From contig JANXUN010000259.1 in assembly GCA_025356185.1 (NCBI GenBank), forward strand, positions 1 to 6,368: 6,368 nt of DNA. The letters are read 5' to 3'. Source of the stretch: Gemmatimonadaceae bacterium (lineage in GTDB: Bacteria > Gemmatimonadota > Gemmatimonadetes > Gemmatimonadales > Gemmatimonadaceae). Positions 1-3,799 of this stretch are shown here, piece by piece. The stretch's first letter is position 1. The number at the start of each line of letters is the position of its first letter. A program made the position numbers and the translations under genes. The notes beneath the pieces were generated by a model. The model worked only from the letters and a program-made list of their open reading frames with translations, did not search any database and had not been told where the DNA came from.

Positions 1-1403
1 TCGAGCAGCAGCAGTGCTCGTCGTGCCGACAGTGCGGCGATCACGCGATCGGCCGGAGGAATACTACCGCTGTGACTAACGCCGAGAACCTGCGCCACAG
101 ACCACGGCACCAGCGCCGGCTCGGCGATCTCGGCAAGCGGCACAAACCACACGCCATCTGGATACTCGTCGCGCACACCCGACGCGAGTTCGAGTGACAG
201 ACGCGTTTTACCCGTGCCACCCGGACCAATGAGTGTGAGCAGTCGCGACTCCGCCAACAATGTTCGCGCAGCAGCCAACTCGTGTTCGCGGCCGAACAAC
301 CGCGTGACCGTGTTCGGCAATGCACCACGTCCCATCTCTGGCAGACGCGGATGCACGGCCGCGGCGTTCGCAGCGATCAGCGCATCGAGAGCGTCGCGCA
401 CCGCATGCGCATTTATGGGGCGTGCAGCGCGGTCGTCAGCGAGCAGCGTGTTCACAAGTGCGCGAACGCGCGCGTCGAACGACGCAAGCGAGTCGGCGTG
501 TGCGGATGCACTTGCGCCCGTTTGCGGTCGATGCCCCGTGAGCATCTCGTACAGCATGACGCCCAAGGCCCACAAGTCGGCGCTTGCGTCGACATCACCG
601 CGCATTTGTTCAGGCGACATGTACGCGGGAGTACCGACCGCGACATCACGCGTGATAACGTCGGTGTCGGCGAGAAATTTTGCGATGCCAAAGTCCGCGA
701 GCCGAGCGGAGCCCGTCGCGTCAAAGAGCACGTTGGCGGGCTTCACATCGCGATGCACAATGCCTGCGGCGTGTGCGGCGGCCAGTGCACTGGCAATCTG
801 TGCGGCGATTCTCAGCGCATCGGATACGGAGAGTTGCGCCTGTGCGATGCGTTCGCGAAGCGTGTCGCCCGGGTAGTAGGCCATGACGATAAACAGCCGG
901 CCATCGTCGGATTCGCCGTTGTCGAATACCGTCGCTGCGTGCGGATGCTCGAGCCGGGCAGCTACGCGTGCCTCGGCACGAAATCGCGCCACCATATTTG
1001 GGTCTGCGGCGGCAGCAGAGGGGCGCAGAAATTTGAGCGCCACGTTGCGATCAAGCTGTTGGTCCCGCGCGAGGTATACGTCGCCCATCGCGCCGCTCCC
1101 CAGCAATCGCTCAATGCGATAACGATTCGCGACGAGTTCGTCGCCGAGGCTTGGTGCGTGGTCGGAAGGGAGCAGCCGCAAAAAGTCGCCTGCGCTCGAT
1201 GCGGCGGCCAGCAGGGACTCCACCTCGCGCGCCACGGCTGAGTCTGCGCCCAGCTCCCGCAACCGCGCGACGCGGCCGGCGTCGTCGAGCTCGAACAGTT
1301 CATCAAATAAGATGCGCGCTTCGCCGTGCAAGTCGGTTGACACAGCGAATCTTACCCTCGGCTGGCCGAGGCGGCCAGCGAATTCCGGGTTGAAAGCCGT
1401 CAT
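1..1403 (-). CDS. Ser/Thr protein kinase with C-terminal STAND-type ATPase, 3' end missing
   Basis: A cytoplasmic Hanks-type kinase that should phosphorylate Ser/Thr residues on protein targets. 467 codons are visible and the frame runs open off the left edge. Counting from ATG at 1403, the glycine loop GSGAMGDVY is at residues 102-110, the ATP lysine in VALKF is K124, the helix-C glutamate is probably E144, the catalytic loop HRDVKPAN is at 217-224, DFG is at 237-239 and GTPAYMSPE is at 257-265. All catalytic residues are present. Residues about 28-70 form the helical N-terminal region (FDELFELDD...) common in Gemmatimonadota/Acidobacteriota kinases. After a linker, LFGREHEL (369-376) and the Walker A motif GPGGTGKT (393-400) open a predicted-ATPase module of COG3903/STAND type. 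The window ends in LLLL plus two bases of the next codon, where Walker B is expected. No membrane segment is seen. The start is uncertain: an in-frame TAG lies two codons before ATG 1403, but GTG at 1341-1343 (MSTDLHGEAR...) fits family N-termini and has GAGGG 11 bases upstream. Target and C-terminal domains are unknown. Confidence 0.93.
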   Translation of the reverse strand, partial: MTAFNPEFAGRLGQPRVRFAVSTDLHGEARILFDELFELDDAGRVARLRELGADSAVAREVESLLAAASSAGDFLRLLPSDHAPSLGDELVANRYRIERLLGSGAMGDVYLARDQQLDRNVALKFLRPSAAAADPNMVARFRAEARVAARLEHPHAATVFDNGESDDGRLFIVMAYYPGDTLRERIAQAQLSVSDALRIAAQIASALAAAHAAGIVHRDVKPANVLFDATGSARLADFGIAKFLADTDVITRDVAVGTPAYMSPEQMRGDVDASADLWALGVMLYEMLTGHRPQTGASASAHADSLASFDARVRALVNTLLADDRAARPINAHAVRDALDALIAANAAAVHPRLPEMGRGALPNTVTRLFGREHELAAARTLLAESRLLTLIGPGGTGKTRLSLELASGVRDEYPDGVWFVPLAEIAEPALVPWSVAQVLGVSHSGSIPPADRVIAALSARRALLLL

Positions 1404-1442
1404 CGCCTATGTCCCATGAAAAATTCGTGTGCAGTTTGTCGC

Positions 1443-1480
1443 TGTAGGTGATGACAACAGTTCGATCATCACCAGCTACA
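1443..1480. promoter_or_regulatory. Inverted repeat in the divergent kinase/lipoprotein intergenic region
   Basis: GGTGATGA (1447-1454) and TCATCACC (1466-1473) are perfect 8-base inverted arms around an 11-base spacer. The dyad continues outward as TGTA (1443-1446) and TACA (1477-1480) after a 3-base offset on the right side. It lies between two divergently transcribed genes, 20 bases upstream of the ATG at 1493, so it could be an operator for one or both, or a leader hairpin. I could not place convincing -35/-10 pairs for either gene here; TTGTCA on the minus strand within this dyad resembles a -35 but has no good -10. Function is inferred from position and symmetry only. Confidence 0.4.
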
Positions 1481-1492
1481 CCGGACGCGCAC

Positions 1493-2317
1493 ATGAAAAA
1501 GTCATTCCTTGGCGTCACCGCCATGGTCGCCACCGCTCTCGTCGTCACCGGCACACTGGGAGTGGCGATCTCCTGCAGCGACAGCACGACGGCCGTCGAC
1601 AAATCGACCCTGACGTACGGTCCTTCGGTCACGTTTGGGCAGGGCACTGCGCGTGCGTGGGTGCAGACCGATAAATCAGGTGTGCCGTCGGCGATCGGCA
1701 TCGCGTTGACCGAAACGGCTTTGACCGGCTTGCCGACCACGGTGAGTGGACCCAGTCCGTCGGCGCTTATGTCAACGCTGGCTTTGCCGGCGGAAGCTGC
1801 GGGTACTGGTTTTGATCACGCCGAGCTGGGATGGAATCCGCTCGGCCATGATCCGGTGCAGATCTACGGACTGCCGCACTTTGACATGCACTTCTATATC
1901 GTGAGTTCGGCAACGCAGATGGCGATTTTGCCCACCGATCCGCAGTACGCGGTGAAGGCCGCGAATCTGCCCGGCGCTGCGTTTGTACCGACGGGATACG
2001 CGTCGCCGCCGGCGCCGATCGCGGCGAGTGCCGTACCGCAAATGGGTGTGCATTGGACCGACACCAAGTCGTCGGAATTTACGGGACAAGCGTTCACCAA
2101 CACGTTCATCTACGGCTCGTGGGACGGTCAATACATCTTCGTCGAACCAATGATCACGAAGGCGTATCTCGACAGTCATCCGGTCAATGCGACAAAAACC
2201 ATTCCGCAACCGACGCAATGGTCAAAGGCCGGCAGTTATCCGACAACGTATACGGTGAACTATGACGCGACCGCGAAGGAGTTTCGCATCACGCTCGGAG
2301 CACTCGTCAAGCACTAG
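1493..2317 (+). CDS. Putative exported lipoprotein, TTHB210-like/DUF5602 family
   Basis: 274 residues with an export signal: MKK, a hydrophobic stretch over residues 5-27, then VAIS|C with Cys28, which fits the permissive lipoprotein cleavage pattern although Ala at -3 is not the most typical residue. The mature part starts with a polar SDSTTAVDKS linker, as expected for a surface- or periplasm-facing lipoprotein. The body matches, from memory, the DUF5602/TTHB210-like family (known from a Thermus thermophilus protein under sigma-E control). Hallmarks are GHDP (118-121), LPHFDMHFY (127-135), PQMGVHW (182-188), a second short aromatic motif at 206-215 and EPMIT (218-222). His119, His129, His133 and His187 are candidate metal ligands, which is inference. 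No enzymatic activity is known to me. ATG 1493 is chosen because it puts the signal peptide at the N-terminus; GTG 1448 and ATG 1451 in the same frame would bury it behind up to 15 residues. A weak GGA lies 7 bases upstream. The gene is divergent from the kinase and followed by a hairpin. If Cys28 is not lipidated, it is a periplasmic or secreted protein. Confidence 0.88.
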   Translation: MKKSFLGVTAMVATALVVTGTLGVAISCSDSTTAVDKSTLTYGPSVTFGQGTARAWVQTDKSGVPSAIGIALTETALTGLPTTVSGPSPSALMSTLALPAEAAGTGFDHAELGWNPLGHDPVQIYGLPHFDMHFYIVSSATQMAILPTDPQYAVKAANLPGAAFVPTGYASPPAPIAASAVPQMGVHWTDTKSSEFTGQAFTNTFIYGSWDGQYIFVEPMITKAYLDSHPVNATKTIPQPTQWSKAGSYPTTYTVNYDATAKEFRITLGALVKH

Positions 2318-2340
2318 TGGAACGTCATTTTCACAGACTC

Positions 2341-2370
2341 ATGTACGCGGCTCGATGCAGCCGCGTACAT
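2341..2370 (+). terminator. Perfect 12-bp stem-loop after the lipoprotein gene
   Basis: ATGTACGCGGCT (2341-2352) and AGCCGCGTACAT (2359-2370) are exact reverse complements around the 6-base loop CGATGC. The hairpin begins 24 bases after the stop codon at 2315-2317. It is followed by CGCCCCCGCG rather than a T-run, so it is not a classical intrinsic terminator. In GC-rich genomes such U-less hairpins often act as weak terminators or as 3'-end protection of the mRNA. An operator role for the downstream gene is possible but it lies about 28 bases ahead of the candidate -35. Confidence 0.55.
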
Positions 2371-2397
2371 CGCCCCCGCGCATCGTCAAACAATGAC

Positions 2398-2426
2398 TTG
2401 TAAAACGTCCCACGGCATGGCATATT
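2398..2426 (+). promoter_or_regulatory. Candidate promoter of the DUF4143 ATPase gene, probably leaderless
   Basis: TTGTAA (2398-2403) and CATATT (2421-2426) are separated by 17 bases, with four of six bases matching each sigma-70 hexamer. TATTTT at 2423-2428 is an alternative -10 with a longer spacer. This AT-rich patch stands out in otherwise GC-rich DNA. With either -10, transcription would begin at about 2433-2436, directly at the ATG at 2434. There is no Shine-Dalgarno sequence upstream of that ATG, which is consistent with a leaderless mRNA. No experimental support. Confidence 0.4.
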
Positions 2427-2443
2427 TTATCCCATGCCGCGGG
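2409..2443. promoter_or_regulatory. Imperfect 12-bp dyad spanning the -10 region and start codon
   Basis: CCCACGGCATGG (2409-2420) and CCATGCCGCGGG (2432-2443) are reverse complements at 11 of 12 positions; the core CGGCATGG/CCATGCCG is perfect. The 11-base AT-rich spacer (2421-2431) holds the candidate -10, and the right arm contains the ATG start codon. A dimeric repressor bound here would block the promoter; if transcribed from further upstream, the same symmetry would fold the start codon into an RNA stem. Either reading makes this a likely control site for the ATPase gene. Confidence 0.45.
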
Positions 2444-3690
2444 CTGCTAAAAATCACTACCTCCCCAGACTCGCCGAGTCGCACCTAGGCGCGATTCTTG
2501 GAGCGCAGCCGGTTGCGGTGGTTATGGGAGCGCGACAGACGGGCAAGAGCACGCTCATCGCCCACACGCCCCAAACGAAGGGCATGCTCCAGCTCACGCT
2601 CGATGACCTCGATACGCGCGCGCAGGCGCTCGCGGATCCGGAAGGACTCGTTGCTCGCGCTGATCGCATAGCGATCGATGAAATCCAGCGCGCACCAGAT
2701 CTGCTCATCGCAATCAAACGCGCTGTCGATCGAGATCGTCGCCCGGGCCGCTTCGTACTCACTGGCTCCGCCAACCTTCTCGCAATGAAAAAGGTGCAGG
2801 AGTCATTGAGTGGACGCGCGTCGTTTGTGTCATTGTGGCCGCTGACGCGCGGCGAGCGAAACGGAACTGGACGTGCGGGACGCTGGCAGCAACTGTTCGA
2901 GACACCGTGTGCCGAGTGGCGCGCGATGCTTGAGGCGAAGTCGAGCGCGTCCAAGAAACATGATGCCGCCGATTGGCGAACGTTGGCGAAACAGAGTCAG
3001 TATCCGCCGGTTGTCGTCGGCACCATGACGCACACTCAACAAGCGGACTGGCTGCAAGGCTATCTCGATACGTTTCTTGCGCGCGACGTGGCAGAGCTCT
3101 CGGCACTGAGCCGACCGCTGGACTTGCTGCGACTCATGCGTGCGGCGTGCACAGGACTCGGGCAGCCCGAACATCAGGCCGCATGGGCGCAGACCACCGG
3201 GTTGCCGACATCAACGGTGTCGCGATGGACCGACCTGTTGGCGGTCGCGTATCAACTCATTCGCGTGCCGGCTTTCAGCGTGAATCGCACCAGCCGCCTT
3301 ACGCGCAAACCACGACTGTACTGGTCGGATACTGCGATGGCACTGCATCTCGCCGGCACGTCAACGCCAACCGGCGCGCACCTGGAGAACATGATCCTTA
3401 CAGACCTTCAGGCGTGGTGCAGCAGTCAATCGCAACGACCCATCGTGCATCATTGGCGCACAACCACGCAGCACGAAGTGGACTTTGTGGTGGAACTGCC
3501 GAACGGTGCGGTGTTGCCGATCGAAGTGAAATCCACGATGTCCCCCGGCGTGAACGATACCGCTGGACTTCGGGCGTTTTTTGCTGAATACGCCGACATC
3601 GCGGTAGGGGGGCTATTGCTTCATGGCGGAAGTGAAACGCTCACGCTTGGCAAGAACATTGTCGCCGCGCCGTGGTGGCGGGTGCTGTAG
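2434..3690 (+). CDS. AAA_14 ATPase with C-terminal DUF4143 domain
   Basis: A complete 418-residue cytoplasmic protein of the widespread AAA_14-DUF4143 family, whose biological role is not settled; length and order are typical. The Walker A motif GARQTGKST is at 32-40. Walker B, RIAIDEIQ, is at 78-85 with D82/E83. A sensor-like strand VLTGSAN is at 108-114, followed by LSGRA and the family's LWPLTRGE stretch at 134-141. A winged-helix-like segment lies at about 245-285 (TTGLPTSTVSRWTDLL). The family motifs RLYWSDTAMALHLAG (294-308) and GAHLENMILTDL (314-325) follow. The end has a PD-(D/E)XK-like core, EVDFVV (348-353) then PIEVKS (362-367), with D350, E364 and K366 in nuclease-like positions. 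ATP hydrolysis is well supported; DNA cleavage is only inferred from the fold. It starts at ATG 2434 because Walker A spacing matches relatives, although no ribosome binding site is present. It stands alone: a hairpin lies upstream and a convergent gene lies 109 bases downstream. Relatives are often patchily distributed, suggesting transfer, but base composition here does not differ obviously from its neighbours. Confidence 0.94.
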   Translation: MPRAAKNHYLPRLAESHLGAILGAQPVAVVMGARQTGKSTLIAHTPQTKGMLQLTLDDLDTRAQALADPEGLVARADRIAIDEIQRAPDLLIAIKRAVDRDRRPGRFVLTGSANLLAMKKVQESLSGRASFVSLWPLTRGERNGTGRAGRWQQLFETPCAEWRAMLEAKSSASKKHDAADWRTLAKQSQYPPVVVGTMTHTQQADWLQGYLDTFLARDVAELSALSRPLDLLRLMRAACTGLGQPEHQAAWAQTTGLPTSTVSRWTDLLAVAYQLIRVPAFSVNRTSRLTRKPRLYWSDTAMALHLAGTSTPTGAHLENMILTDLQAWCSSQSQRPIVHHWRTTTQHEVDFVVELPNGAVLPIEVKSTMSPGVNDTAGLRAFFAEYADIAVGGLLLHGGSETLTLGKNIVAAPWWRVL

Positions 3691-3700
3691 CGCCCGTCGC
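3675..3700 (+). terminator. Possible hairpin overlapping the ATPase stop codon
   Basis: In RNA, bases 3675-3685 can pair with 3690-3700 as an 11-bp stem, three of the pairs being G-U, closed by the 4-base loop TGTA. The inner seven pairs (CGGGTGC with GCGCCCG) contain one wobble. The stop codon TAG (3688-3690) sits in the loop and top of the stem. No T-run follows, so termination is uncertain; in GC-rich coding DNA such a stem can occur by chance. No better terminator is visible between the two convergent genes. Confidence 0.25.
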
Positions 3701-3799
3701 GCGGCGTCGCACGCGAGTTTCACGCACGCACGCAGCCATTTGTGCGCGGTATCGGCATCAAGACGCGGATGTCAGAGCATTGAGATTGTGAGCAACACG

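Noticed and set aside
282..1241. Long plus-strand open frame of about 319 codons opposite the kinase
   Set aside because: The minus strand of the same bases encodes an intact kinase with every catalytic motif; the plus frame reads as a Cys/Arg-rich sequence without recognisable domains.
618..2350. 11-mer CATGTACGCGG present at 618-628 and again at 2340-2350
   Set aside because: The first copy encodes part of the conserved kinase PAYMSPE motif; a single shared 11-mer is not enough to call a repeat.
2973..3587. Plus-strand open frame of about 204 codons inside the ATPase gene in another frame
   Set aside because: It overlaps the DUF4143 domain whose motifs are intact in the main frame; the alternative protein is Arg/His/Ala-rich and low in order, typical of a GC-rich shadow.
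3691..3799. Convergent intergenic gap examined for a small gene, RNA or a strong terminator
   Set aside because: It contains GC-rich short repeats such as CGCACGCACGC but no strong stem with a T-run, no tRNA-like fold and no plausible start with ribosome binding site.
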